The notes: generated by a model from the sequence alone, not told the origin. DNA of 20,428 nucleotides from Zygophlyctis sp. KS116 (GCA_054661495.1 BAAFSQ010000178.1:1-20428), one strand, 5' to 3'. Counted from the first letter of the stretch, positions 1 through 9,325 are shown. Translations and numbers: made by a program.

Positions 1-576
1 TTTGTATGTCTTGTAGTGCTAATCATCAACATACTATTCATCAGTGGTAATAATGATGGATGGAATTCCAAAATCCTCCCCAAAAGTAAAGAGAGAAACC
101 CATCTTACCCTTCATTTGGATATTACACTCCGAGTCTGAATCCGATAATAGAAGATGAGCCTTTTAAGGAGACTGAGTCAGGAAAGGTTCAAATGCAATC
201 AGACTTGAAACATCTTATTGAATTCTTTTCCGAGTATAGTAATGATCTCGAGCAAATTCTTATAGATGCAGGGAACAGATATGCAAAAATAGGGAAAATC
301 TTGATTGAAGCATTGTATCAGGCAAAAAGTCCGGAAATTGTTGAAGTATTACTCCGTCATCCTTATTTTGGGGCTTACAGATTAATCAATAACTGGACGG
401 ATCCAAAATTCCAGGATGGATTATTTTTGTACCTTCAACAAATCATCAAATTGTATGTAAAGCGTCCAGTCACAGATAAGTGGCTTCTTAGAATGGCGGT
501 GATTTTAACTTTTAAAGCAGGAGATAGTAAACTTCGTAAAATTCTATTGCAGCATCCTGTAATTTCTACATTCTAA
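1..576 (+). CDS. Hypothetical protein, 3' part (5' end outside window)
   Basis: The frame is open from the window edge to a TAA at 574-576, giving about 191 visible residues. There is no ATG near the beginning, so the start, or an upstream exon, lies outside. The visible N-terminus is a strongly hydrophobic run of about 14 residues (FVCLVVLIINILF) followed by polar sequence, which could be the core of a signal peptide or a membrane anchor. The rest is charged and helix-rich. Two short segments (EIVEVLLRHP, KLRKILLQHP) faintly resemble ankyrin-type helices (I/V-V-x-x-LL-x-HP), but no full repeat can be drawn. I do not recognise the family. A TTGTAG at 11-16 could instead be the end of an intron. 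It converges on the GH16 gene with an 88-base gap. Confidence 0.55.
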   Translation, partial: FVCLVVLIINILFISGNNDGWNSKILPKSKERNPSYPSFGYYTPSLNPIIEDEPFKETESGKVQMQSDLKHLIEFFSEYSNDLEQILIDAGNRYAKIGKILIEALYQAKSPEIVEVLLRHPYFGAYRLINNWTDPKFQDGLFLYLQQIIKLYVKRPVTDKWLLRMAVILTFKAGDSKLRKILLQHPVISTF

Positions 577-664
577 ATCATTAGTATTTTAATCTTTAAA
601 ATCTTTTCAGTTAGAATTTAATATTGCAACTCTTTTTAATTTATAAAACAGTTGATTTAGTCAT

Positions 665-1534
665 TCATTCTCTATTACTTTGAGAAACTCTAATCCAATC
701 AATAGCCAAGAATTGATTTTCAGAAGCTGAATCTGCTGCTGATCCTTCTCCTGGTTGAATTGCCATATTACAAATTAAATGAAAGGGATAATCAAACGGC
801 CAGTCATTTTCAATTGCAAACATTGGCTTTTCATATACTCCAATAATTTCACCATCTCTTAAAGCTATTATTCTATCAGGTTGCCAATCAATTCCATATA
901 CATGATATTTTTCTGCATTGTAACGTGGCGGAGATTGAAATTGTACTCCAGTTTTAGAAAAGTGTGATCCAAAATGAAATGTAGAAGGAGACCTATATTG
1001 TGTAATTCCATCCATAGTATAATTCCAATCCGATAAAAATTCAAAAACATCCATTTCTCCATTATGAGGCCATCCACGTCCGTTTAATAGATATTCAGGA
1101 AGAAGCCAAAATGCAGGAAATATACCATTTACAGCCTTTGAAATCCTTAGTCGTGCTTCCACGAGACCATAAGTAAAACTAAATTTACGCATTGAATTAA
1201 TCCTTCCTGAGTTCCAAATCCCAGTAGATTTATTAAAGCTAGAAAATAATACAAGATTGTTGTCACTTATCAATACATTTTGTGGAGAATAAACTTCAAT
1301 TTCAAAATTACCAAATCCAGGCAAGTCCGGACATCCATCTTCTTCGACACATTGCCCGTCAATCCCCTGTCCATTACCAGATTCTACATTCCATATTGAA
1401 GTATTTAACGTTTCAAAATGATCAAAGAATATTTCAGTGTATCCAATCGGCAATTGTCCAGGATTTACCGAATTTAAAATTTTGGAAGAAACTAATTTCC
1501 ATAATAGCACAATAAAGAGTTTGAAAATTGTCAT
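665..1534 (-). CDS. Secreted glycoside hydrolase family 16 (endo-beta-1,3-glucanase-like)
   Basis: A single uninterrupted 289-residue reading frame. Residues 1-17 (MTIFKLFIVLLWKLVSS) form a signal peptide, so the enzyme is probably secreted. The GH16 beta-jelly-roll signatures are present: G-R-I-N-S near 110, the FPAFWLLP strand at about 139-146, and the catalytic ExDxxE box E160-M-D162-V-F-E165. In this family the first Glu is the nucleophile and the last the acid/base. The C-terminal strand ends LAIDWIRV, typical of GH16. The expected role is hydrolysis or remodelling of beta-1,3(1,4/1,6)-glucans, in the organism's own wall or a host's. The exact substrate cannot be read from sequence. It is the only long gene here without an intron. 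It diverges from the TMEM14 gene across 98 bases. Confidence 0.88.
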   Translation of the reverse strand: MTIFKLFIVLLWKLVSSKILNSVNPGQLPIGYTEIFFDHFETLNTSIWNVESGNGQGIDGQCVEEDGCPDLPGFGNFEIEVYSPQNVLISDNNLVLFSSFNKSTGIWNSGRINSMRKFSFTYGLVEARLRISKAVNGIFPAFWLLPEYLLNGRGWPHNGEMDVFEFLSDWNYTMDGITQYRSPSTFHFGSHFSKTGVQFQSPPRYNAEKYHVYGIDWQPDRIIALRDGEIIGVYEKPMFAIENDWPFDYPFHLICNMAIQPGEGSAADSASENQFLAIDWIRVSQSNRE

Positions 1535-1632
1535 TTTATTGGATGGGTTTCAAATCTGATCATGTGCGCAAATGCTTAAAGCCCCTGCTGTTCCTAGCTG
1601 CACCAATATCTTACTAGACCTTGTACTGTCAA

Positions 1633-1978
1633 ATGTCTGAATTTGACAGCAGATCAGTTTACTTGTCAGCGGCAGCAAGTGGTTTATGTCTTGTAGGAGG
1701 AGTAGCAGGATTTGCATTACGTAGATCAGTTCCTTCATTGGTCGGCGGGAGTATTGCTGGAGGACTTTTTGGACTTTCATCATGGGAAATGTACAAGAAT
1801 CATCCAATGGGTAAACAAATATATGGAATTACTGCTGCATTTATTGGAGGTGCAATGATCCCAAAAGCCATCAAAGGTGGGAAACGTAAGTTTCTAGTAT
1901 TTAAAAATAGCTGTTCCGGTAGCTTTGGGAGTTTCTAGTATAATCATGATTTATGATTCATTAGCATCTAGAGACTAA
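1633..1978 (+). CDS. TMEM14: TMEM14-family small membrane protein
   Basis: Exons 1633-1885 and 1911-1978 join to a 106-residue protein; the intron 1886-1910 is 25 nt, GTAAGT...TAG. After splicing the C-terminus becomes GGKPVPVALGVSSIIMIYD, matching the last helix of the TMEM14/UPF0136 family; without splicing the frame ends in an unrelated tail. The length fits the family (about 105-115 residues). There are four hydrophobic, Gly/Ala-rich segments: LSAAASGLCLVGGVAGFAL, VGGSIAGGLFGLSS, ITAAFIGGAM and the spliced helix. Family members sit in mitochondrial or other organelle membranes, and human TMEM14C takes part in porphyrin transport for heme synthesis; the substrate here is unknown. The first ATG (1633) is used as start because it fits the family N-terminus. 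Confidence 0.85.
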
Positions 1979-2014
1979 ACAATTAAAATTAAAAATATAT
2001 TTGAAAGATTGACA

Positions 2015-2632
2015 TTATGAAATGCAGGAGATAAACTTGACGGAAAATAATTCATCATTCAGAAAGTAGAAAGGATTTAGAAAATTGAGACTTTTATTCA
2101 AGTTTAAGGTGATCCATAACCAAATCGTAATGTTTTTGAAACATACCCGCAATTTTGAGGAGAAAGTCTTCATTTTGAATGCACCAAAAGATTTATAAAT
2201 CAATCTCGGCTGAACATATGGTTGTTCAGCACATAGACGGTAATTCCAGCGTTCCTTGGAGATTTCAACTGCAATCATAACACAGAGTTGAACATAGTCC
2301 ATAGATGGAATGGCTTTCGTTTTAAAATGAGTTAATTTGTATGGATTAAAGACCTTAGTAAACGAGATTATCGGAGATTCAATCTTTCTAGCAGAACCAA
2401 AGTCACCAAGGAACCATACAGTTCTATCATCAAAACTGTGCAGCTTCTCCAATGCTTGAACCATCCGTTCAAATCCTTGAAAAAGCAATTTTTCTGTCAT
2501 TTGTGGTACTTTATCCAGAGACGTAAAATAATGAGGCATTTTTAATGCAGTAAAATGACCGCTTGACCCATCATATTTTACATTTATCGTCACCACTTCA
2601 CATTTGACCAGAGAATCACAATCCGACTATTT
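2015..2632 (-). pseudogene. Kinase-like module downstream of the Crinkler header (decayed)
   Basis: This reads as part of a protein-kinase-like fold: a hinge-like FTALKMPHYFTSLDK, a helix ending LEKLHS, and a DFG-type FLGDFGSARKI. It resembles the kinase-type C-terminal domain found in some Crinkler (CRN) effectors, and it lies directly downstream of a CRN header on the same strand. I could not join it to the header gene with introns of the kind used elsewhere in the window, and no ATG starts it. It therefore looks broken, with roughly one or two breaks, or its exon structure is unresolved. The C-terminal third is AT-rich and not recognisably kinase. Confidence 0.5.
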
Positions 2633-2656
2633 ACGAGGCGACAGGCTTCAACTTCA

Positions 2657-3365
2657 TCATTGTCGGCTTCTTTGCGATGACAATCTATTAACAAATCTTT
2701 TGTACGGAGGAGTTTGATCAAGTAGATCGCCCGTGTCTAGATCAAGACCTGTCACAATTTTAGGAGAAATCGGACAGTTGATGCTGAGATTCATTTGCTC
2801 CTGGATAGCATCACATGTATTCTTATCCGGGTACGACTTTACCTCATTATATAGGTTCGTGCAAGCATCTACATTCCCCGCAGCAGCCAACATTTGATAT
2901 GGGAACATTGTAGTAATTTTCCCCAAGACTTTCTTTACAGATTCATCTTGAATAGAAATATGCCCTCTTTTTAAACATTCTTTGAAACAATCAAAAGGAA
3001 GATGTGGAAATTCTTCAGCAATATACGGAACTTGGACTGCCAGCGGATCTTCACAAGTTCCAAGACCATCAACACAAAAATCTCCTTTCAATGGATCTTC
3101 CTATGGTAAGATTAAAAGAAATTACCTTGTCTTCCTTAGAATTTCTCTTATCAAACGACTCCTTGTTCTTAAAGACTTTGAGAAGAGAAGGATCAATTCT
3201 TCTCAGATAACTGTAAGAGTACTCGGCTGTGACAGCTTTCCTAAACTGAGCAATATCAGACGACAAAGAGAGAGAAACATAAGTAACACTAGTTTCCTTG
3301 TATGGAAGACCATTATCAGAGTCATAGAGCTGGAACCAAATGCGATCCACGACTGGATTTGACAT
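2657..3365 (-). CDS. Crinkler (CRN)-like effector header protein
   Basis: Exons 3365-3126 and 3100-2657 join across a 25-nt GT-AG intron (3101-3125) to 227 residues. The first about 105 residues match the ubiquitin-like CRN header of oomycete, chytrid and Rozella-type Crinklers: RIWFQLYDSDNGLPYK near residue 8, a V-S-L-S strand, AQFRKAV, LLKVFKNKESFDKRN, then across the splice EDPL...VDGLGT and the hydrophobic end LAVQVP. Splicing restores the contiguous KRN...EDPL...DGLGT order known from the family. Residues 106-227 (PFDCFKECL..., two Cys, a terminal basic stretch) form no domain I recognise. In the family the header targets a variable C-terminal effector domain to host cells; no classical signal peptide is seen here. 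The gene diverges from RPA43 across 141 bases. Confidence 0.72.
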
Positions 3366-3506
3366 TTGTAAAGTAGACCGCCTGCTTTTAGGGCCTCGTT
3401 CGGACTATCTTTTAGTCTTTAACAAACATCGTTTATAAATATAATTATATACTACTGTATACCATTGCTTTGATTTTTGATCATTGAATTCATTAGGCAA
3501 GAAACA

Positions 3507-4194
3507 ATGACTGAAGCCAGTGCAAATAACCAAAAGTATAAAATTGGGTTGCGGTCAAAGTCCAGGTTAAAGAAAATGTTTGGAATCATAAATTCTTCTA
3601 ATTGTCTAACAGTATGTATTGCTCCAAAATACTTTGGATCTGAAATGACTGGTATAGTCAATTATTTCAATTCATTGCTCCTCAGGTAAGACCTCATCAT
3701 GACTAATGCAAGATATGATCCTATAATCAAGGGGATTGCATTAAATTATTCAAATATTAAATATATCGAAGACAGCGGAAGACTGATCAATGAGTCTCCC
3801 TACTGTCTATTAAGGATCCAAGTTGATTTAACAATTTTTGCCCCACAAATTGGATCATGGTTGATTGGAACCGTTAACAAGATTTCTCCTGATCACATTG
3901 GAATAATTGTTTATAATTTATTTAATGCTTCAATAGCATCAAGTGATTTAAAGCCAAAATGGACTCAGAAGGGAGATTATTGGATTTCTCAAAAGAAATC
4001 TAAAATACATGTTGGGACATTGGTGAAATTTAAAGTAAAGGAGTAACTTTTTTATTTTTTTTTAAATTCTTAGCATTATAAAATCTAAAGACATCACAAG
4101 CATTCTAGGCTATAAATTGAAAACTGTAAAAGAAGAAGTTGATCTAGATTTAGATTTACATCCAATCATTAAACATCGGATCTCGGTAGAATAA
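3507..4194 (+). CDS. RPA43: RNA polymerase I subunit RPA43
   Basis: Exons 3507-3685, 3713-4042 and 4074-4194 give 209 residues; the introns are 27 nt (with a clear GACTAAT branch site) and 31 nt (T-rich). The N-terminal half is the RPB7-N-like domain (YFNSLLLRYDPIIKGIAL with the splice inside). It is followed by the OB-type domain (LLRIQVDLTIFAPQIGSWL, GTVNKISPDHIGIIVYNLFNASI), which is highly characteristic of RPA43. The protein forms the stalk of RNA polymerase I with RPA14 and contacts the initiation factor Rrn3, so it acts in nucleolar rRNA transcription. The third exon adds VKDIIKS...ISVE and ends in TAA; skipping its intron would stop the protein 37 residues early. Only 12 bases separate its stop from the next start codon. 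Confidence 0.88.
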
Positions 4195-4206
4195 TTTTTT
4201 TTAAAT

Positions 4207-6511
4207 ATGATTTATTTCATCATTCTGTTGGTTTTAGCTCTTGTTAATTCAAGACACTTTACTCCTATTGTAATTTCTAATGCATCCATATGATAGGATT
4301 TAGTTTCTTTGAAGAGACTCGGACAAGTTTCGCCGCATCCAGCAGGCTTGGGCGCACTCCTAACTTATTCAATTTATGATTCTAGTTCTAATACTGATAC
4401 GCAATGGCTTGCATGGGTTTCGTTTAATGAGGAAAAGTTTTTGCAATTGACATCTAGAGTGCATGGTGTATTTTGGTTTTCAGAAAACGTTATTGGATAT
4501 GTCAAAAGTGTCAATGGAACGCATCAGGTATTTTTATTATAATTGGATTAAATTAGATTTTTTATTCTTCATTTGACCCGGAATCAAAGGATATTAGAGA
4601 TTTAGATGATTATCAACTGACAAGTTTCCCATCTTCAGTGGGAAATGTGAAATTTCACCAAAAATCAAACTTGCTTACATTTGTTGCATCTGTGTATTCA
4701 GATGGGGAAATTGAAAATTCAGGAGAAAAGGCTGGATTTGCTTCTGGAGTAGTTTACGGTAAAAGACTTTTATTTGAAATTCTAGATAATCTTTTTGTCC
4801 GACATTGGGATGCTTATGTAAATCCACAAAAGTTTAGTCAATTATTCACTTTAAAACTAAAACTTTCCGATAAAAGGATCTCTATAGTTGGAAAGCCTAT
4901 AAACTTACTCATGGGAACTAAATTAGAAACTCCCGTTGCTCCCGACGGTGGGGATGATGATTATGATATTTCTCCAGATGGTAAATGCGTAAAAACCAAT
5001 GTTAGGACAGCGAATTGCTTTCGTGAGTAGAGTTCCGAATTCTAATATGGCTTGGAATACAAATACGGATATATATCTTGTCCCTGCTGATGGATCAGAA
5101 CCGCCATCTTCAATTTCTTCTTATAATAAGGGTTACGATAAACATCCAAAGTTTTCTCTTGATGGATCTTGGATCGCATGGTTGCAAATGCCTACTCCTG
5201 GCTACGAAGCAGATTCTAATAGAATAGCTCTATATTCTGTGGAGCCTACTTCAGATTCATACAGGAAAATTCTTGTAAAAGATTGGGATCGCTCCCCAGA
5301 GTCTATAACTTGGACTGAGAATGGTTTGATAATATCTGCACAGGAAATAGGACGTGTAAAGTTGTTCAAAGTTAGCTTTGAAGGAATTGTTGAACCATGG
5401 ATTTCTGACGGTCAAAATAGTCAATTGACATATGTTAGAAACTACGGCTTTGTTTTTGTGAAGAGCACTTTAACTTCTTCTCCAGACATTTTTGTCAGTC
5501 GAAATGGGGAAGTAAAGCAAGTAACTCACCTGAATTTGGAATACATGAAAGATGTTGAACTGTCAACTCCAGAGGTAATTTACAATTTCTGAATATTAGG
5601 AAATATGGTTTGAAGGTGCTAAAGGCCGTATGGTGCATGGATGGTTTTTTAAACCGCACAATTTTGATGCCAAAAAGACCTACCCTTTAGCATTTTTGAT
5701 ACATGGTGGACCTGAAGGGGCCTGGAACGATGATTGGGGCTTAAGATGGAATCAACAGATATTTTCTGGTGCTGGATATGCTGTTGTTTCTATCAATCCA
5801 ACTGGATCAACTGGCTACGGATCAGAATTCACCAGAGCCATTTTAGGAAATTGGGGATCTCTTCCATACTTTGGTATAAAAGTTTCAATCAGTTTAATTT
5901 TTAGACTTGATGAAAGGACTTGATTTTGTTGTGAATGAATATCAATTTATTGACCAGTCACGCATAGCAGGATTGGGAGCTTCGTATGGAGGTTATATGG
6001 TGAATTGGATTAATGGGCATACAGATCGTTTTGCATGTCTAGGTAATGGTACAATAATTAAGTAATAGTAACCCACGATGGAATATTTGACACTACTTCG
6101 TCTTATTACAATACTGATGAGCTCTGGTTCCCAGAAGCAGAGGTAATTCTTATTAAATTCATGTTAGTTTGGAGGAGTTCCATTCAATAAAGAGACTCGT
6201 AAACTTTATGAAAAGTATTCACCAATGAATTATGTACAAAATTGGAAAACTCCTACCCTTGTGATTCATGGGGAATTAGATTACAGACTTCCAATCACAG
6301 AAGGTAAATCAAGTTACTTATATTTCTAGGATTATCTGTATTTACAGCTCTCCAACGTCAAAATATTCCTAGTAAATTACTTTACTTCCCAGATGAAAAC
6401 CATTGGGTTCGAAAACATGCCAATTCAATCCTCTGGAATACGCAAGTTTTATCTTGGCTTGATCAGTGGACTTTAACTCAGAAAGACTCCTTGATAGTCC
6501 AAATCTATTAA
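4207..6511 (+). CDS. DPP5: Dipeptidyl-peptidase 5 (secreted S9 serine peptidase)
   Basis: Nine exons (4207-4269, 4297-4527, 4557-4980, 5006-5574, 5600-5873, 5905-6042, 6069-6142, 6168-6303, 6330-6511) join in frame to 696 residues, close to the usual 700-720. The eight introns are 25-31 nt. Residues 1-16 (MIYFIILLVLALVNSR) are a signal peptide. The beta-propeller half shows DYDISPDGQRIAFVSR and AWNTNTDIYL. The alpha/beta hydrolase half carries the oxyanion region HGGPEGAW, NPTGSTGYG, the nucleophile in GASYGGY (Ser547), the acid in HGELDYRLPITEG (Asp629) and the base in DENHWV (His661). The expected reaction is release of N-terminal dipeptides from peptides outside the cell. Every splice restores family sequence, e.g. 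PITE-GLSVFTAL. The stop overlaps the stop of the opposite-strand neighbour. Confidence 0.92.
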
Positions 6512-7239
6512 TCACACATTTTGTCTAAAACTGATTCTAAATCTGCTTCTTTTTGAGCCTCTACTTGAATTTGTGAAACCTTTTTCCTAGAGACTCCATG
6601 ATTAACATCATTTACAACTCTTAAAATTTCTTCTTGTCCCATATTTCCATTAGCAATTGTCCCATTTAAAGAATCTGCAAGAGCTTCTTTTCTCTTTGAA
6701 ATCATGTTTGACAAGTGCAAATCACTTCCCTTCATTTTAGAACTAATCATTTCAGGGATTGACATATTATTTAAATCCGACATGAGAGATTTTCTACTTG
6801 TAACATCCTCCAACTTTTCTTCCATGTTTGCATAAGTTACAAAATCCTTTGACTCATAATATAAATGCAATAGGGACTGTGTCCTTAATTCCTGTGCTTT
6901 CTGAGCAGATTCCAAAGCTCTAGAGAAGCGATTTAAATTTCTAGCAGCATAATAATCTTTTAATTCATCCATAGTCATATTAAACACTGGATGAATTTTC
7001 TTTCCCTTGTCCTTCTTCTTCTTTGGAAAGACTGTCAATAGAGAATCCTCTTGAACTTTTTTGTATTCTTGAATATCGTAAATTCTTGCATGCTGAACCT
7101 CCAGTCTCTGTTTAGACTCTGAGAGCCTAGCCACCTTTTCCTTTAATTTCACTTCACAAGTTTCCTGGGCATATTGTTTTCTGATTGCTCTCATTTGAGC
7201 TCTATAAACGATCCATGGATCAATTGGATTTGCCTTCAT
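6508..7239 (-). CDS. MRPS26: Mitochondrial ribosomal small-subunit protein mS26-like
   Basis: One intronless frame of 243 residues, rich in Lys, Glu and Gln and predicted to be mostly long helices. The pattern follows mS26 (MRPS26; Pet123 in yeast). Near the start WIVYRAQMRAIRKQYAQE resembles the family's YRQTVRALRMEF segment, then comes a long charged coiled region. The block SLLHLYYESKDFVTYANMEE aligns in style with the family's EEVKNFITRENLE, followed by SRKS. mS26 sits in the body of the mitochondrial small ribosomal subunit. The tail after about residue 170 is not recognised. The assignment rests on motif order, not on a search. An N-terminal targeting signal is not obvious, so a short upstream exon is possible. 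It shares a 70-base divergent promoter with another mitochondrial protein. Confidence 0.58.
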   Translation of the reverse strand: MKANPIDPWIVYRAQMRAIRKQYAQETCEVKLKEKVARLSESKQRLEVQHARIYDIQEYKKVQEDSLLTVFPKKKKDKGKKIHPVFNMTMDELKDYYAARNLNRFSRALESAQKAQELRTQSLLHLYYESKDFVTYANMEEKLEDVTSRKSLMSDLNNMSIPEMISSKMKGSDLHLSNMISKRKEALADSLNGTIANGNMGQEEILRVVNDVNHGVSRKKVSQIQVEAQKEADLESVLDKMCD

Positions 7240-7309
7240 TTTACAGCCTCACCCTCATCCACAGTGTAAATCAAGTCTAGGTTCCAAGTCGCGTTTTAAA
7301 CTTTAAAAA
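7240..7309. promoter_or_regulatory. Divergent promoter between two mitochondrial genes
   Basis: Only 70 bases lie between the start codons of the mS26-like gene (-) and the SPFH/Cox1-tail gene (+). Both promoters and both 5' leaders must fit here, so a shared bidirectional promoter is likely. The stretch is AT-rich towards the SPFH side (GTTTTAAACTTTAAAAAATG). No specific factor site is recognised. Confidence 0.5.
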
Positions 7310-8250
7310 ATGAGAAATTCTCTTCGAATTTTGGTATTTTAGAGATATTAACGTTTTAGGGCAGATTTTCTCATACTTTAAATGTACCTTATAATCATGT
7401 CCCAGTGACTGAATTTGAGAGAGGAATTCCTAAAACACAGGTTAGGGATTTGAGTGTTGAAGAGTCTAAATGGGAATTTTGGACAGTTTCTCAGTGTCAG
7501 TTTGATCAGAAACCTGCGCCTTGGTGGGTTGCGTCTGTTCCAAAAGATGAAACTTGGATTGTAGAGAGATTTGGAAAACCCAAAGAAATGGGTCCAGGGT
7601 TTCATTTGTTTATTCCAAAAATTGACAAGGTAAAGGCTGTAAAGTCTAGTATTCCAATTACTTGTGGATTAGTTACTAGAGGAGTAGGAGACAAGGGAGA
7701 TTTAGATGTGTATTTGGTTAATCATTTTCAAATTACTGATTATGCAAAATCTGCCTACTATTCTCATCCAACAATTAAAAAGGGTGATTCTGAAAGAGCA
7801 GTTCTCAGATTGACTCAAAATATAGTACATGATTTTTTCAAGGGAAAAACAGAAATTACTTCTGCTGATGCTTCAAAATTAAGGGAAAAAATTGTTTTAC
7901 AACTTTCTGATGCCTCTGATGAATTGGGATTAAAGATTATTGATGTAGAGTTTAGAGGTGCTTTTTCTGCAACTGAGCGCGTTCCTGATAAGTTGCGTGC
8001 TTTGGCTGCTCCTGATAAGGATCCTTCTGTTCCTGGACATGGATTAGCAAATGATTATTGGGCTGAAGAACTAACACCTCCATTTTTTGAAAAGAAAAAG
8101 TATGGATCAGATTATGAACCAGTAACTCCTGCATCAGTATCACTGGAATGGTCTATTCCTTCACCACCTGATTTCCATCACTTTAACATGATTCCTAAAA
8201 TGATTGCCCCACAGCCTGTTGAAGGAAAAGTTTCAAAAACCTCTCATTAA
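7310..8250 (+). CDS. Mitochondrial SPFH/band-7 protein with Cox1-like C-terminal tail
   Basis: Exons 7310-7333 and 7360-8250 (intron 26 nt) give 304 residues. The first exon supplies MRNSLRIL and the second continues GRFSHTLN, together a basic, Arg/Ser-rich mitochondrial presequence. Residues about 68-213 form an SPFH (stomatin/prohibitin) domain: VPKDETWIVERFGKP, MGPGFHLFIPKIDKV, a strand-rich middle (DLDVYLVNHFQITDY), LTQNIVHDFF and ELGLKIIDVEF. The coiled-coil arm usual after this domain is missing. Instead a Pro-rich segment leads to SLEWSIPSPPDFHHF (269-283), which follows the C-terminal signature of cytochrome c oxidase subunit 1 (S-L-E-W, then PSPP-x-F-H-x-F). Nuclear-encoded Cox1 C-terminal pieces are known in several protists. 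I infer a role at cytochrome oxidase in the inner membrane. The SPFH call is firm; the Cox1-c call is strong by motif but unsearched. Confidence 0.78.
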
Positions 8251-8297
8251 GTTTGATAATGTTGGCGTTGATATCGGAAGTTTTAGTTTGCGTTTAA

Positions 8298-9296
8298 ATG
8301 AGCGAAGAGAATCCAGAGGTCCCAATAGCTGATAATAATGAATCAGAAAAGGTTGAGGCTGTTGTAGCAGTGCCTGTTCCTAATGCAAATAATCCGTTAA
8401 CTGCAGACCTGGTTTCTAGCAATATATCATTATTAGCAAGGACTGGGAATGGACTTTCCTTTGCTTATACTAGACTTGAAATCCATTCAAAAGGAATTAA
8501 AGATTTGGATATTTTAGAATCATATCCCAACCTAAGATATGTTGATGTCTCTGAAAATGCTATCAATAATATCAATGGCTTATCTCATTTAGAATATTTA
8601 CTGTCTTTTGATGCTCATTCAAATAATCTCACTTCAGTCCCTGCGATAATTGACAAGAGGAAATATCTTCAACAAGCCAATTTCTCAAAGAACCGCATTT
8701 CATCTTGGAATGTCACGCGATGGCCTTTAATAAGTTGGATAAATCTAAATGGTATAATATTACTATTTAATTAAAATTAGAAAATGCACTTAAAACTCTA
8801 TCATTTGAAGATTTTTCAGAATTAATTCATTTGGAAGTTCGAGGAAATTTACTAGAATCTCTTTCTCAGCTTAATACTCCTAAATTACAAAGACTATATG
8901 CAGCAGCAAATCAGATCAAGTCTCTTTCTGATTTAGAAAAATTAAACCAATTGAATATGTTGCATGTTCGTGGAAATCAGATTGAAAACTTGGATGGAAT
9001 CAAATGTCCGAAACTTACTTATTTAAATCTCAGGTAAACTATTAAACTCAATCAATAGAGACAATAAAATATCTGATTTTGCAGAAATTAAGAAACTATC
9101 AGCGTTATCTGCATTAAGAATTTTATCGCTTGCAGGTACTTGAATCAATTAAATTATAGGAAATCCGATTGCAGAATTACCAAATTATCGATTACAAGTT
9201 TTATCTAGACTTCCTAAATTGGATAGACTTGATAAGGAAGCAGTAACAAATGAAGAGAGAGATGATGCTCTTCAATTTGGAATTCAAAAGGAGTAG
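8298..9296 (+). CDS. LRRC23: LRRC23-like leucine-rich-repeat protein (flagellar radial spoke)
   Basis: Exons 8298-8751, 8781-9033, 9059-9135 and 9160-9296 give 306 residues; the introns are 29, 25 and 24 nt. An acidic N-terminus is followed by PLTADLVSSNISLLARTGNG, then FAYTRLEI and NLRYVDVSEN, which follow vertebrate LRRC23 (LTEELV..GLSLL.KTGNGL, YVKLEV, LRYVDISEN) in order and spacing. About seven SDS22-type leucine-rich repeats follow (e.g. LIHLEVRGNLLESL, LNMLHVRGNQIENLDGI, LTYLNLRDNKISDF). The LRR cap ends in LPKLDRLDKEAV, again as in LRRC23. LRRC23 is a radial-spoke-head component of motile axonemes, so the organism should have a flagellated stage. The sequence ends at a TAG, only 29 bases before the cyclin start. 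Confidence 0.82.
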
Positions 9297-9325
9297 TTGA
9301 GAATAAGATTCAAGGGTTTTCTTTA

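Noticed and set aside
4-16. A 13-nt GTATGT...TAG intron at the window edge
   Set aside because: It is half the length of the shortest supported intron, and the frame is open without it; an intron starting before the window remains possible.
868-1515. Open frames overlapping the GH16 gene on either strand
   Set aside because: They have no recognisable motif and lie within a well-supported GH16 coding region.
6303-6345. A longer intron in DPP5 ending at a TTTACAG acceptor
   Set aside because: It also keeps frame, but the 26-nt intron ending at 6329 gives GLSVFTAL, matching the family helix after PITE.
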